A DNA stretch of 64,000 bases from Pseudothermotoga thermarum DSM 5069 (GCF_000217815.1 NC_015707.1:1848014-1912013); one strand, 5' to 3'; shown: positions 32,920-42,986, numbered from the stretch's first letter. Notes: generated from the letters alone by a model not told the origin. Numbers and translations are program-made.

Positions 32920-33270
32920 ATGGTGATAAAACCTGAAGAGATGAAGGTGGATTTGATTGAAAACATGAGGGGTGGCAAAGGTAAGGTCGAGATTCAACAC
33001 CTTGTTGACAAGCAGCTTCTTGAAGGCAAGGCAAGGTTGTTTGCGAAGTTAACGGTTAAACCGAATTCTTCTGTTGGCTTTCACAAACATGAAAACGAGT
33101 TCGAAATTTTTTACATTCTTTCCGGAAAAGGATTGTTTCACGAAGACGACAAAACTATACCTATTCAAGCTGGAGATGTTTGTTTGACACAATCAGGACA
33201 CAGCCATTCGATTGAAAACACATCTGAAACGGAGGATTTAGTTTTTCTAGCTGTTATATTCCTTCTTTAG
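32920..33270 (+). CDS. Small cupin-fold protein
   Basis: A 116-residue single-domain cupin. Motif 1 is GFHKHENEFEIFYILSGKG (two His and a Glu for metal) and motif 2 is AGDVCLTQSGHSHSIENT (one His). The ATG at 32920 follows AGAGGAGGG. Small cupins like this bind Mn, Fe or Zn and have very varied roles, so no reaction is proposed. It ends four bases into the convergent diguanylate cyclase pseudogene. Confidence 0.82.
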   Translation: MVIKPEEMKVDLIENMRGGKGKVEIQHLVDKQLLEGKARLFAKLTVKPNSSVGFHKHENEFEIFYILSGKGLFHEDDKTIPIQAGDVCLTQSGHSHSIENTSETEDLVFLAVIFLL

Positions 33271-34891
33271 GTTCTCTTATTTTTAAAGCGTTTTTTATGC
33301 TCGTACATCAGTTCGTCTAGCTGTTTTAGAACGGCTTGTATGTCTATCTCACGTGATGGTTTGAACTCAATTATACCATAGCTTATCGATACGTTTACTT
33401 GTTGAAGTTGCTTTGGTTTTTCCTCATCGTTGAGTACATTTAAAATTCTTTGCATTATAAGCTCGGCTTCTTTTTTTTCGAACTTCTGGAAGGATTATCA
33501 AAAACTCATCGCCGCCCATTCTTGCAATGTGATCGCTTCTTCGAAGGTATTTTTTAATCTTGTTTATAACATGGCGAAGCAATATATCACCCACGTCGTG
33601 GCCAAAGTTGTCGTTGACGAACTTCAAACGATCCACGTCGAAATAACAAAGTGAAACGACTGACAAATTTGTTTTAAGAAGCTTTTCGAGTATTTCAAGT
33701 GCTGCTCTTCTGTTCAAAGTACCCGTTAGTTCATCAACTGTTGCAAGTTCTGCGAGTTTTCTCTGAACTTCCATTTGAAACTTTATTTGCTCCGAAAGCT
33801 TTTGAATTTGCTTGCTCATTGAGCTTGCCGATTGACGAAGGTTTGATATTAATTCTTCGTATCTTCGTATCAATCGATCGATTTCCTCTATCCCGGTTTG
33901 CGAGGTTTCCTGATTTTCTTCAAAGACACGCTGAACCAAAGTGTCTATCACGTTCACTATTTTCTTTGCTGAAGTTATGCTCGAAAGCATAAATATAACA
34001 ATTAGTCCAGCAAAAATTGAATTCAAAGCTATCAAAAATGTGTTTCTCGCATTGTATAGCGGAAAAGTTGAAAGTTCATCTTTACCATAAAAGTAAAAGG
34101 GCAATCTTTATGCTTTACCAACCCGTACACCGCCGTTGTTTTATCAGGATTCTTGACTACGAAAAAACCTTCGTTTGACAGCCGTTGAAAGTTTTTCCTA
34201 TCTTCTTCCGTCAATCTGAACTCAGGTGAAATTGGTGCAAGGTTTTCTGTGAAGATCAAAATTTCAGTCAAAGTCGAAACGGAACTTAAAAGCTCTTTCA
34301 GCGAGGCCAAAAATCTTTCCACGTTTTGCTTGCCAACAAAAATCCCTATCTCAAAAATTCTTCCATCGTCTAACTTCACATAGGAAAAGAATCTGGGTAA
34401 ACCTGTTTTGACTTCGAAAGTGAGTGGGTCGAAAAGTTTTTGGCCAGGTTTAAGCGTTGAAAGTTTTTCCCAGTAGAATATTTTCAAAGATAGGTTCAAA
34501 CCAAGATCGGGTGGATAATTTGTCCTTTCAATAACGCCATTTTCGTTAATTAAATACCAGTTGATCGGCTCATCTTTGTTCCACAAATTTTCCAAAATGT
34601 TTTGAATTTGTTCATCTAAAGCGTTTGGATTGATTTTGAGGTAATTGTACATTGTATCCAAAAATTTTTCTAGATCGCTTAAAGCTATGTTGTATAAATC
34701 TGTTAAAGTCAGCATAGTAAGCTGTGTTGTTTTCAAGGTGTAATTTGCCAAAGGCAAAATCATATTTTTATATACAAATTATCGAAAAGTTTCAAAAAAG
34801 TAAGATTTAGAACGGCGAAAATCATCGCCGCTACAAACAAGACCAGTTTGAGGTTGTTGATGAAAAGTTTTCGAATAGTTGAGGCTTTCAA
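33267..34891 (-). pseudogene. Membrane diguanylate cyclase (Cache-like sensor + GGDEF) with three frameshifts
   Basis: Reassembled from minus-strand frames. TTG 34891 after GAGGTG opens a transmembrane N terminus (IRKLFINNLKLVLFVAAMIFAV). The frame changes in an A run at about 34769-34773, then an extracellular sensor-like domain runs to about 34090, where it shifts again. A second membrane helix, a linker and the GGDEF domain follow, with RRSD as inhibitory site and ARMGGDEFLIILPE. A third shift in an A8 run (33471-33478) separates the C-terminal end, EAELIMQRI to KKRFKNKRT. With one base changed at each point the whole protein would be about 540 residues. Either a decaying gene or homopolymer sequencing errors. 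Confidence 0.72.
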
Positions 34892-35016
34892 ACGCTTTCA
34901 CCTCAGGTTTCATTATTGGTTCAAAAATATTATAGCCAAAATGCAGCAGAAAAGAAGATTCGCAAAAACTGTTTAGTGTATAATCGAAAAAGGGAAGCAA
35001 GAAACAGGGGAAGGAT

Positions 35017-36210
35017 ATGAAAAGGCTTTTCATAAGTGATCTTCACATTGCAGACGGCTCATCAAAAGATGATTTTCAGTTTGACCTAGAGCTAGCAGAT
35101 CTGCTAGACGATTTTTCGCACCAGTCTGATGTTGAGCTGGTCATCGTTGGTGATGGTCTTGAAATACTTGAAAGCCAAGCTGTGAAAGAACTAGGTCTTT
35201 TACCTTTTGATCAATTGATTGAAAAGATTGACGAAACTGTTGTTGTTGAGATATTCAAACAGCATCCAATTGTCTTCGAGGCGTTTAGGAAATTTTCGAA
35301 AAATCACAGGATAGTTTACATCGTTGGAAACCATGACTATTACCTTTTGAAAAACAAGAAGCTGAAAGAAAAGCTTAAGGAATTTTTCAACATCGAGATA
35401 GTTCCGTATTACTACATTCCAGAAGTTGGAATTCTTGCCATGCACGGCAACCAGTTTGATATCATAAACAAGTTTGGATATGATAAGAAAAACGGTTCTT
35501 TGGTTCCCCCACTCGGTGATTACATCGCAAGGTACATGATGTTCTTTTTCGATGAAAAGGTAAAGTCGCTTGTTCCAGAGGACATAATTCGTGATTACGA
35601 TAACGTCAGGCCAATGCTCGATGTTTTTCATTGGTTCAAATGGGCAATCGATGTTTACGAAGTTAGTTTCGATATTCTTGAAATGTGGATAAGCACTTTT
35701 TTGAAAATGATGAGAACTGCCGATGCAAAATTCTGGATGAGAAAAAACTTTCCAATAATGAGTTGTATGTCGAAGCTTTTTCTCAACAAAGCCGGCGGAA
35801 TGAAGCTTGGATCACTTCTGGTTAGACTTGCGATGAAAATTCGCCGGGTGAGAAACACAGATTACCTGTACAGAGCCGCAAAAGGATTGCTTTTGGGTAA
35901 AAGGAAGTTGAAGAAAGAAGATCTTTTGGGGTATGAAGACGGTAAAGTTGAATTCGAAAAACTAAACGGTGTGATCTTTGGACACATTCACCACAGCACG
36001 TTTAGAATAATTCCGTGCAACGGTTCCAACAAATTCTATGTGAACTGTGGTTCTTGGAGGCCAGTTGTTGAAAAAGTGAACGGAAAAAAGAAATATGGTT
36101 TTCACAAGAAAGCAGAACTGTTTTACGCTTTGATAATTGATGGGAAAAATTCGGATTTGGAGATAATCATCAATACTACGAATAAGTTGATGAAAAGTAA
36201 ATTGTTGTGA
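35017..36210 (+). CDS. Calcineurin-like metallophosphoesterase
   Basis: A 397-residue two-metal phosphoesterase. The motif set is in order: SDLHIAD (residue 4), VGDGLEI near 48, VGNHDYYL near 104, AMHGNQFD near 143 and GHIHHSTF near 326. The region between the last two motifs is long and helical, unlike compact LpxH-type enzymes, and may bind a lipid or membrane. ATG 35017 is preceded by GGGAAGGAT. The next gene (argS) starts 10 bases after the stop. Substrate unknown. Confidence 0.82.
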   Translation: MKRLFISDLHIADGSSKDDFQFDLELADLLDDFSHQSDVELVIVGDGLEILESQAVKELGLLPFDQLIEKIDETVVVEIFKQHPIVFEAFRKFSKNHRIVYIVGNHDYYLLKNKKLKEKLKEFFNIEIVPYYYIPEVGILAMHGNQFDIINKFGYDKKNGSLVPPLGDYIARYMMFFFDEKVKSLVPEDIIRDYDNVRPMLDVFHWFKWAIDVYEVSFDILEMWISTFLKMMRTADAKFWMRKNFPIMSCMSKLFLNKAGGMKLGSLLVRLAMKIRRVRNTDYLYRAAKGLLLGKRKLKKEDLLGYEDGKVEFEKLNGVIFGHIHHSTFRIIPCNGSNKFYVNCGSWRPVVEKVNGKKKYGFHKKAELFYALIIDGKNSDLEIIINTTNKLMKSKLL

Positions 36211-36220
36211 GGTGATTTGT

Positions 36221-37855
36221 TTGCTAAAACAGATGATAAAAGAAACCGTTGAAAAAGCTGTTTTGGATGTTGTTGGACAAATTTATCCATTTGAAGTTCA
36301 GCAAGCACCGAAGCAATTCGGTGATTTTGCAACCAATGCCGCCTTGGTAGGAGCAAAATACGTTGCCAAATCCCCAATGAATTACGCTGAGCAGCTTAGA
36401 GAAAGGTTGCTAGAAACAGATTTGTTTGAGAGCGTAGACATAGCAAAACCTGGATTTATAAATTTCAAATTGAGAAAACCTGCGCTTTTAACGGTGTTGA
36501 AACGAATAGTGGAAAACGATGGTTATCCGATTTCAAAAATTTCGTCCGAGAAAATTCAGTTTGAATATGGAAGTGCAAATCCAACGGGACCGTTCACAGT
36601 TGGACATGGCAGGCAGTTGGTTATCGGAGACGTTCTTTCGAATGTTTTTAAGCAGCTAGGCTACGATGTAACTAGAGAAATGTACATAAACGATGCTGGC
36701 AGGCAGATAAAACTTCTTGGAAGATCGCTTTGGGTTAGGTACAACCAACTTTTGGGTGTTGAAAATCTTGAAATTCCGCAGGATGGTTACCATGGAGAGT
36801 ACTTGATAGACATAGCCAAGAAGCTCATAGAAGAGCAGGGTGAAAAGTTTAAGGAAAAGTGGGATGAAGAGATAAGTAGCTTTTTTGAAACCTATGCTGT
36901 AAAAAGCATCCTTGAAGACATGAAGCATGATTTGAATGATCTTGGATGCACTTTTGACGTTTATTATTCGGAGAAATCCTTGATAGAAGATGGTACAGTT
37001 AATGAGGTTTTAAAGATTTTGGAAGAGAAAGGTTACACTTACTGGAAAGATGGAGCTCTTTGGTTTAAAGTTTCTGAGCTTGAAAATGAGGAAGACAAAG
37101 TTTTGATCAAAAAGGATGGAAGTTTAACTTACTTTCTAACAGACATAGCTTATCACTACAAGAAGTACAAAAGAGGTTTTGCAAAAGTTTACGACATATG
37201 GGGTTCGGACCACCATGGTCACATTCCAAGAATGCGCGCAGCGATGAAGGCACTCGGATTACCTGATGGCTTTTTCAACGTGATACTCCATCAATTCGTA
37301 ACGCTTAAAAGAGGGCAGGAAATCGTTCGAATGTCAACTAGAGCAGGTGAGTTTGTAACTTTAAGGGAATTGATGGACGAAGTTGGCGTCGATGCAACTA
37401 GGTACTTCTTCGCGATGATAGATCCAAACACGCATATGATTTTCGACCTAAATCTTGCCAAGGCAAAGTCGATGGACAACCCGGTTTACTACGTTCAATA
37501 CGCACATGCGCGAATATGCAGCTTGTTTGAGCAAGCAAAGCTTAAAAACGTCGAATTCGTCAAAGGAAAGGATTTGGAACTACTTGGTGAAGAACCAGAA
37601 CTCGATTTGATAAGAACCTTGGATGGCTTTGAAGATGCTCTCCTGGATGTTGCAAGAACTCTTTCTCCAAACAAACTAACTCAGTACCTTGAAGCTTTGG
37701 CATATTCTTTCCACACCTTTTACACGAAGTGTTTGATCGTTGATCCAAACAACCCAAAATTGTCCAACGCAAGATTGAATTTGTCTTACGGAACCCTTGT
37801 GGTTTTAAAGAAAGGTTTGCAATTGCTTGGTGTAAGTGCTCCAGAAAAGATGTGA
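36221..37855 (+). CDS. argS: Arginyl-tRNA synthetase
   Basis: Class I synthetase, 544 residues. The N-terminal additional domain is followed by the HIGH-type motif in [14 protein letters not shown] near residue 115, the [10 protein letters not shown] segment, the KMSK equivalent VRMSTRAGE and the C-terminal anticodon-binding domain ending in [13 protein letters not shown] at 36212 is in frame but belongs to the GAGGTG ribosome site; TTG 36221 with six-base spacing is preferred. The stop overlaps the next gene. Confidence 0.94.
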   Translation: MLKQMIKETVEKAVLDVVGQIYPFEVQQAPKQFGDFATNAALVGAKYVAKSPMNYAEQLRERLLETDLFESVDIAKPGFINFKLRKPALLTVLKRIVENDGYPISKISSEKIQFEYGSANPTGPFTVGHGRQLVIGDVLSNVFKQLGYDVTREMYINDAGRQIKLLGRSLWVRYNQLLGVENLEIPQDGYHGEYLIDIAKKLIEEQGEKFKEKWDEEISSFFETYAVKSILEDMKHDLNDLGCTFDVYYSEKSLIEDGTVNEVLKILEEKGYTYWKDGALWFKVSELENEEDKVLIKKDGSLTYFLTDIAYHYKKYKRGFAKVYDIWGSDHHGHIPRMRAAMKALGLPDGFFNVILHQFVTLKRGQEIVRMSTRAGEFVTLRELMDEVGVDATRYFFAMIDPNTHMIFDLNLAKAKSMDNPVYYVQYAHARICSLFEQAKLKNVEFVKGKDLELLGEEPELDLIRTLDGFEDALLDVARTLSPNKLTQYLEALAYSFHTFYTKCLIVDPNNPKLSNARLNLSYGTLVVLKKGLQLLGVSAPEKM

Positions 37856-37860
37856 TATTT

Positions 37861-38358
37861 ATGGCAAAAGTGTTACTTGCAATCATCGGTACTGGTTTGT
37901 TGTACCTTGTTGAAAGGAATTTGTTCAATACTTTGTTGTTCTTTGTGATTTTAACTTTGAGTTCTGTTTATTTTGTTGTGTTCTCAAAAAACAGAAAAAT
38001 TGACACTTTGCACACGTTGACGATTATATTAACTTTCGCAGCTGCTGTTCTTCCAAAGCTAAAGGGAGCGGGATCTTACAGTGTTGCGCCGTTTTACCTG
38101 GCGGTTTTAACCCTTGTGCCTTACGACTTAACTTATTACAAAAAAATCTGGTATATTTTTTGGTTTTCCTTTTGGCTTCTTGTTTCTTACGGTTTGTACA
38201 GGATAACTTGGTTTAAACTCGGTAGATACTCGATTTTAGTTTTTCTTGTGATCGCACCGATAGCGCTTCGCGATTTGTTCGAGAGGAGGAAAGGTTGTGG
38301 TAGAAAGGTATGCCCTATCTCCGATGAAAGAACTTTGGACGACGAAAGCAAATCTTGA
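37861..38358 (+). CDS. Integral membrane protein, function unknown
   Basis: 165 residues with about four or five hydrophobic helices (for instance LLAIIGTGLLYLV, TLLFFVILTLSSVYFVVF, ILTFAAAVLP, IFWFSFWLLVSYGLY, ILVFLVIAPIAL). The frame includes an ATG at 37852 overlapping the argS stop; ATG 37861 is equally possible. Its hydrophilic tail reads 62 bases into purB in another frame, an unusually long overlap. I do not recognise a family. Position between argS and purB gives no functional hint. Confidence 0.6.
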   Translation: MAKVLLAIIGTGLLYLVERNLFNTLLFFVILTLSSVYFVVFSKNRKIDTLHTLTIILTFAAAVLPKLKGAGSYSVAPFYLAVLTLVPYDLTYYKKIWYIFWFSFWLLVSYGLYRITWFKLGRYSILVFLVIAPIALRDLFERRKGCGRKVCPISDERTLDDESKS

Positions 38359-39592
38359 AAGATGGCTTGAAGTAGAACTTGCTGTGATGGAAGCTTACGA
38401 AAAGCTTGGTATGATACCAGCAGGTTCAGCCGAGAAAGCTAAAAAGAATGCGGTTATAGATTTAAAACTGTTTGAAGAGTTTGAAAAACAAACCGATCAT
38501 GAAGTCATAGCCTTTGTGAAGATGGCTACGAGCAAAATGGGTGATGAAGCGCGCTTTTTCCACTATGGTTTGACTTCTTCTGATGTTATAGATACGGCGC
38601 TTTCTTTAGCTTTGGTTAAAGCTTGCGATTTGATAATCGAACAACTTGACAAACTTCTTCAGGTTCTTTGGAAACTTGCCCTGGAGCACAAGGAAACTTT
38701 GACCATTGGAAGAACGCACGGTGTTCACGCTGAACCAACCAGCTTTGGTTTAAAGGTGTTGAACTGGTATGCTGAGATGCTCAGAAACAAAGACAGACTT
38801 TTGTATGCAAGAAGGCAGATAAGCTATGGAAAGATAAGTGGAGCTGTCGGAAATTATGCAAATGTTCCGCCTGCCGTTGAAAAGCTTGCCCTTGAGATTT
38901 TGGGGCTTCAACCAACACCTGTTTCCAGCCAAATAGTTAACAGAGATCACCACGCCTTCTTCGTATTTACTTTGGCTTTGCTAGCAAGTGGAATAGAAAG
39001 GATTGCCACCGAAATAAGGCATCTTCAAAAAACCGAAGTGCTGGAAGTTCAAGAACCTTTCAAAGAGGGTCAAAAAGGTTCCAGCGCGATGCCGCACAAG
39101 CAAAACCCAATTCTGTGTGAAAGGTTGTGTGGACTTGCAAGAATCATGCGTTCGTATGTCAGTGTTGCGTTGGAAAACAACAACCTTTGGCACGAAAGGG
39201 ACATCTCACACTCTTCGGCTGAAAGGTACATCTTTCCGGATGCGACTCAAACGATCTACTACATGCTTGTCAAGACCGTTTATCTGCTTGAAAACCTTGT
39301 TGTCTACAAAGATAGGATGTTGAAGAATTTGAATTTGACCAACGGGCTAATTTTTTCCCAAAAGCTCATGCTTGCGTTGATAGACAAAGGTATGTCAAGG
39401 AGCGAAGCTTATGATCTGGTTCAAAATCTTTCGCTCAGGTGTTGGAAAACGGGCGAAAGTTTAAAAGAACTTGCAAAGAAAAATATCTCGATTTTGAATG
39501 AGGAAGAAATTGAAAAGATTTTTGATCCAAGGGAATATTTGAAAAATGTTGATGAAATATACTCAAGGTTTGGGGGAGGATGGCAAAGTTGA
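38297..39592 (+). CDS. purB: Adenylosuccinate lyase
   Basis: Acts twice in purine synthesis, releasing fumarate from SAICAR and adenylosuccinate. The 431-residue protein starts RYALSPMKELWT, has TSSDVIDTALSLAL near residue 92, the GRTHGVHAEPTSFG motif with the catalytic His near residue 141 and the fumarase-family signature SSAMPHKQNPILCERL near residue 262. GTG 38297 follows GAGGAAAGG. It overlaps purA, the enzyme that makes its substrate. Confidence 0.95.
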   Translation: MVERYALSPMKELWTTKANLERWLEVELAVMEAYEKLGMIPAGSAEKAKKNAVIDLKLFEEFEKQTDHEVIAFVKMATSKMGDEARFFHYGLTSSDVIDTALSLALVKACDLIIEQLDKLLQVLWKLALEHKETLTIGRTHGVHAEPTSFGLKVLNWYAEMLRNKDRLLYARRQISYGKISGAVGNYANVPPAVEKLALEILGLQPTPVSSQIVNRDHHAFFVFTLALLASGIERIATEIRHLQKTEVLEVQEPFKEGQKGSSAMPHKQNPILCERLCGLARIMRSYVSVALENNNLWHERDISHSSAERYIFPDATQTIYYMLVKTVYLLENLVVYKDRMLKNLNLTNGLIFSQKLMLALIDKGMSRSEAYDLVQNLSLRCWKTGESLKELAKKNISILNEEEIEKIFDPREYLKNVDEIYSRFGGGWQS

Positions 39593-40791
39593 ACGCCGCG
39601 GTGATAGGTCTTCAATGGGGAGATGAGGGAAAAGGAAAGGTGGTTACATATCTTTCAAAGGATTTTGACTGTGTTGTAAGGTATTCTGGGGGAAGCAATG
39701 CCGGTCACACTGTTGACTACGGAGATTTCAAAGTTGTTCACCACCTTGTTCCTTCGGCAAACGTCAAAAAGCAGAAGATGATGTACATAGGCTCCGGCGT
39801 TGTGATCGACCTACAGGTGCTTTTGGAGGAAATCGAGCAACTTGAAAAAATGGTTCCAGGTTCAAGGAATCTGCTTAGGATCTCAAATCAAGCCCACGTT
39901 GTTCTACCGATTTACAGAGAACTTGACGCAAAAATAGATTCGTCGCGGTTAAGCACAATCGGTACAACAAGAAGGGGAATAGGTTTGTCTTATGCCAGCA
40001 AAGCTTTAAGATGTGGGCTTAGACTTGAGGATCTTCAGGATGAGGAAACAACAAGACAGAGAATACAAGAAATCGTTTCGATATGGAAATTGGATGTGAA
40101 TTTAAATGAAATTGTCCAAGATTTATACGAGAAATACGAAAGAATCAAGGATTTGATTATCAACACTGTTGAAGCAATAAGAACACTTGCTGGGAAAAGC
40201 CTTCTTTTTGAAGGTACACAAGGTGTTTTGCTCGATGTTGATGCAGGTACCTATCCTTTTGTAACTTCAACAAATTGTTCCAGTACGGGAATTCAGTCCG
40301 GCTTTGGGTATCCCGTTGTCGTTGACGAAATCTTCGGGGTTTTCAAAGCTTATACAACACGCGTAGGAGAAGGTCCGTTCCCGACTGAACTGAAGGGCGA
40401 GGAAGGAGAAAAACTTAGAAAACTCGGAGGAGAATACGGTGCAACCACTGGAAGGCCTAGAAGATGTGGATGGTTGGACTTGGTCTTGCTAAAGTACGCT
40501 GTTGAAGTGAGTGGTTGCAAAAGCTTGATACTCACAAAATCCGATGTGTTGTGTGGCTATGGAAAGATTGGAGTCTGCGTGGCTTACAAAGTCGCCGGGA
40601 AGATTTTGGAAGCTGTTGACAATCTTTCTTGTTTATCCAAAGCTCAGCCGATTTACGAGTACCTCGATGGGTGGTCAAAGCTTTCATCAAAGCAATTTGA
40701 AAAATTCATCGAGAAGGTAGAAAAAGCAACTGGTGCAAGGATAGTTTACATTTCGACAGGTCCAAGGGTGGATGAGATGGTAAAACTTTGA
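39589..40791 (+). CDS. purA: Adenylosuccinate synthetase
   Basis: Joins IMP and aspartate with GTP to make adenylosuccinate. The 400-residue protein has QWGDEGKGKV at the N terminus, the NAGHTV segment, the TTRRGIGLSYASK region and TTGRPRRCGWLDL near the C terminus. An ATG at 39580 directly abuts the GGGGGAGG ribosome site and is too close, so TTG 39589, overlapping the purB stop as TTGA, is preferred; the ATG form would be three residues longer. Confidence 0.94.
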   Translation: MNAAVIGLQWGDEGKGKVVTYLSKDFDCVVRYSGGSNAGHTVDYGDFKVVHHLVPSANVKKQKMMYIGSGVVIDLQVLLEEIEQLEKMVPGSRNLLRISNQAHVVLPIYRELDAKIDSSRLSTIGTTRRGIGLSYASKALRCGLRLEDLQDEETTRQRIQEIVSIWKLDVNLNEIVQDLYEKYERIKDLIINTVEAIRTLAGKSLLFEGTQGVLLDVDAGTYPFVTSTNCSSTGIQSGFGYPVVVDEIFGVFKAYTTRVGEGPFPTELKGEEGEKLRKLGGEYGATTGRPRRCGWLDLVLLKYAVEVSGCKSLILTKSDVLCGYGKIGVCVAYKVAGKILEAVDNLSCLSKAQPIYEYLDGWSKLSSKQFEKFIEKVEKATGARIVYISTGPRVDEMVKL

Positions 40792-40807
40792 TAGGGGGGT
40801 GCGCACG

Positions 40808-41326
40808 GTGGACATCGTGGAAGCCGTTAAAACAAGAAGGAGTATAAGGAGATACGAGCCAAGGGATGTTCCAAAGGAAATCATAGTGGAAATCCTTCAG
40901 CTTGCCCTCAACGCCCCAAGCGCTGGGAACAGACAACCTTGGAGGATTCACGTAGTTAGGGATTACAGACTTAAAGAGCTTTTGACTGACGCAGCTGGTG
41001 GTCAGATGTTTATAATGGAAGCGCCTTGGGTGATATGCGTTGTTGCCGTTCCTGAGGAAAGCGCTTCTAGGTACGGTGAAAGGGGAAGAAGTCTTTACTG
41101 TATTCAAGATACCGCTGCTTTGATAACTCACATCTTGCTTTTGGCTAGAAACTATGGTCTTGACACCTGTTGGGTGGGAGCCTTTGACGAAAAGAAAGTT
41201 GCAGAAGTTTTGAATCTTCCAGTAGGCCATCGTTGCGTTGCGATAATTCCTATTGGTTATGCCGGTGAGCCAAGGAAGGATAGGCCAAGGAAATCTTTGT
41301 CAGAAATAGCCGTATTCCACGAGTGA
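40808..41326 (+). CDS. Nitroreductase family flavoprotein
   Basis: A 172-residue FMN-dependent oxidoreductase of the nitroreductase superfamily. RRSIRRYEPRDVP near residue 11 and APSAGNRQPWR near residue 38 bind FMN phosphate, and GLDTCWVGAFDE near residue 118 completes the site; IGYAGEPRKDRPRK closes the domain. GTG 40808 is taken as start because the in-frame GTG at 40799 overlaps the GGGGGGTG ribosome site. Natural substrate unknown. Confidence 0.87.
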   Translation: MDIVEAVKTRRSIRRYEPRDVPKEIIVEILQLALNAPSAGNRQPWRIHVVRDYRLKELLTDAAGGQMFIMEAPWVICVVAVPEESASRYGERGRSLYCIQDTAALITHILLLARNYGLDTCWVGAFDEKKVAEVLNLPVGHRCVAIIPIGYAGEPRKDRPRKSLSEIAVFHE

Positions 41327-41339
41327 AGGAGGTTGAGTT

Positions 41340-42281
41340 ATGGCGGTCAACTTAACAGGTAGATCACTTTTAACCCTTCTTGAGTACACACCTGAGGAGA
41401 TTGAATACTTACTCGATCTTTCCTTTGAAGTTAAAAGAGAAAGCAGAGCAAAGGTTGTCCACAGGAGGTTTGTTGGGAAAACTTTGGCGATGATTTTCGA
41501 AAAAAGGTCAACCAGAACAAGGCTTGCCTTTGAAACAGCCTTTGCAGAAGAAGGAGGTCATCCGATATTTCTCTCAATCCAGGACATACAGCTTGGTGCA
41601 AAAGAATCCATAGAGGATACGGCAAGGGTTCTTGGGAGAATGGTCGATGCAATAATGTTCAGAGGTTTCAAGCAGGAAACGGTGGAAATCCTTGCAAAAT
41701 ACGCAGGTGTTCCGGTTTACAATGGTCTGACCGATACTTTCCATCCAACGCAGGTTCTGGCTGATTTGATGACCATCAAGGAAGTTTTTGGAAGACTAAG
41801 AGGCATAAAACTTGTCTTCATGGGAGACGGGAGAAACAACATGGCAAATTCTCTGATGATAGGTTGTGCAAAAATGGGAATGCACTACGTGATCTGCGCA
41901 CCGAAGCAGCTGCATCCCGACAAAAACTTGCTTGAAACTTGCTTGAAAGTGGCTGCCGAAACCGATGCAAAGATAGAGATAATCGAAGACCCAGACAAAG
42001 CCGTCGAAGGAGCCGATGTCATATACACAGACGTTTGGGCGTCCATGGGTGAAGAGGATAAACAACAGGAAAGAGAAAAGTTGTTAAGACCTTATCAAGT
42101 TAACGAAGAACTTATGAGAAAAACAGGGAAAAAAGAAACCATCTTCATGCACTGCTTGCCTGCAGTCAAAGGTCAGGAGGTAACTTACGAAGTCATAGAA
42201 GGAAAACAAAGCAAAGTGTGGGATGAATCTGAGAACAGAAAGCACACGATAAAAGCTTTGATGATCGCCACGTTGCTGTGA
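41340..42281 (+). CDS. argF: Ornithine carbamoyltransferase
   Basis: Makes citrulline from ornithine and carbamoyl phosphate in arginine synthesis. The 313-residue protein shows the carbamoyl-phosphate site FEKRSTRTRLAFE near residue 50, HPTQVLADLMT near residue 138, the ornithine-type MGDGRNNMANSLM and the catalytic FMHCLPA near residue 270. ATG 41340 has GAAGGAGGTTGAG upstream. Last gene before a terminator. Confidence 0.95.
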   Translation: MAVNLTGRSLLTLLEYTPEEIEYLLDLSFEVKRESRAKVVHRRFVGKTLAMIFEKRSTRTRLAFETAFAEEGGHPIFLSIQDIQLGAKESIEDTARVLGRMVDAIMFRGFKQETVEILAKYAGVPVYNGLTDTFHPTQVLADLMTIKEVFGRLRGIKLVFMGDGRNNMANSLMIGCAKMGMHYVICAPKQLHPDKNLLETCLKVAAETDAKIEIIEDPDKAVEGADVIYTDVWASMGEEDKQQEREKLLRPYQVNEELMRKTGKKETIFMHCLPAVKGQEVTYEVIEGKQSKVWDESENRKHTIKALMIATLL

Positions 42282-42290
42282 AAAAAGAAA

Positions 42291-42321
42291 AAAGCGGAGC
42301 CAAACAGCTCCGCTTTCTTTT
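42291..42321. terminator. Bidirectional intrinsic terminator
   Basis: AAAGCGGAGC (42291-42300) pairs with GCTCCGCTTT (42307-42316), six-base loop, with T-rich tails on both strands. It lies between argF and the convergent cold-shock gene. Confidence 0.92.
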
Positions 42322-42331
42322 AAGGCTTGAT

Positions 42332-42535
42332 TCAGTTTATAAGCGTTACGTTGACAGCTTGTGGACCTTTGCTTGTCTGCTGAACTTCAAACTGAACCTT
42401 TTGGCCTTCCTTGAGTGTTTTGAATCCATCAACCTTTATGGCTGAAAAGTGTACAAACACATCTTCGCCATTTTCCTTGGTGATGAATCCATAACCTTTT
42501 CTTGGATCAAACCACTTGACTGTACCTTTGAACAT
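42332..42535 (-). CDS. csp: Cold-shock domain protein (CspA family)
   Basis: A 67-residue single cold-shock domain that binds single-stranded RNA/DNA. RNP1 KGYGFITKE and RNP2 VFVHFSAI are both intact, and the C-terminal KGPQAVNV is typical. ATG 42535 is preceded by GGGAGGAGTTAGC; the frame is open 50 codons further but without support. A candidate promoter at 42733-42761 would give a leader of about 190 bases, as found for cold-shock genes. Confidence 0.94.
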   Translation of the reverse strand: MFKGTVKWFDPRKGYGFITKENGEDVFVHFSAIKVDGFKTLKEGQKVQFEVQQTSKGPQAVNVTLIN

Positions 42536-42848
42536 GCTAACTCCTCCCAAACTTGGCGGGTCATCCCGCTGAAACTGTATCCATATTAACATGGATTTTT
42601 TCGGTTGAGACTTGGTGGCGAATAAAACATCGAAAAGACATCGTGTTGTTACATAAGTATTTTTAAACCACGCCAAAAGCCCCAACCAAGAGGTTGTTTG
42701 ACCAAAAGTTTTTTCACAGACTGCAGTCCATATATACAGTATACGTTTGGGGAAAATTTAACATTTTCGAAAGAACGCTACTTTAGAGAAGAAAGTATTA
42801 CTTCGCTCAAGTTTTTTGCTTTTTCAGCGAAAAAACTTCAACTGGGAC
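42536..42848. other. Intergenic stretch: csp leader and candidate promoter
   Basis: No convincing gene. On the minus strand TTAAAT (42761-42756), a 17-base spacer and TGTATA (42738-42733) could be the csp promoter. A small hairpin CAACC-AAGA-GGTTG lies at 42683-42696 within the putative leader. The remainder shows nothing I can assign. Confidence 0.35.
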
Positions 42849-42877
42849 TTGAAAACCCCCAAAGTATGTGGTAACAT
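42849..42877 (+). promoter_or_regulatory. Sigma-70-type promoter of tRNA-Met
   Basis: TTGAAA at 42849-42854, 17-base spacer, TAACAT at 42872-42877, ending eight bases before the tRNA 5' end. Confidence 0.8.
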
Positions 42878-42885
42878 ATATTAAC

Positions 42886-42962
42886 GGCGGTGTAGCTCAG
42901 GTGGTTAGAGCGAGTGATTCATAATCACTATGTCGTGGGTTCGAGTCCCACCGCCGCCACCA
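42886..42962 (+). tRNA. tRNA with CAT anticodon (elongator Met, or Ile2)
   Basis: Full cloverleaf: acceptor GGCGGTG/CGCCGCC, D-stem GCTC/GAGC, anticodon stem AGTGA/TCACT around TTCATAA, T-arm GTGGG-TTCGAGT-CCCAC, discriminator A and an encoded CCA. The paired first base rules out the initiator. Elongator Met is the default; an isoleucine tRNA with lysidine-modified CAT cannot be excluded by eye. Confidence 0.93.
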
Positions 42963-42986
42963 GGGGCTTTTGCCCCTTTTATTTTT
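42963..42986 (+). terminator. Intrinsic terminator of tRNA-Met
   Basis: GGGGC (42963-42967) pairs with GCCCC (42972-42976), four-base loop, then TTTTATTTTT. Confidence 0.85.

Noticed and set aside
33466-33485. Programmed slippage at the A8 run to make full-length diguanylate cyclase
   Set aside because: Two further frame changes in the same gene would also have to be programmed, so decay or sequencing error is simpler. Kept as a possibility under the pseudogene finding.
34779-35033. Separate 84-codon gene upstream of the diguanylate cyclase
   Set aside because: The other frame of the same stretch encodes a proper transmembrane N terminus for the cyclase with a ribosome site, and this frame gives no recognisable protein.
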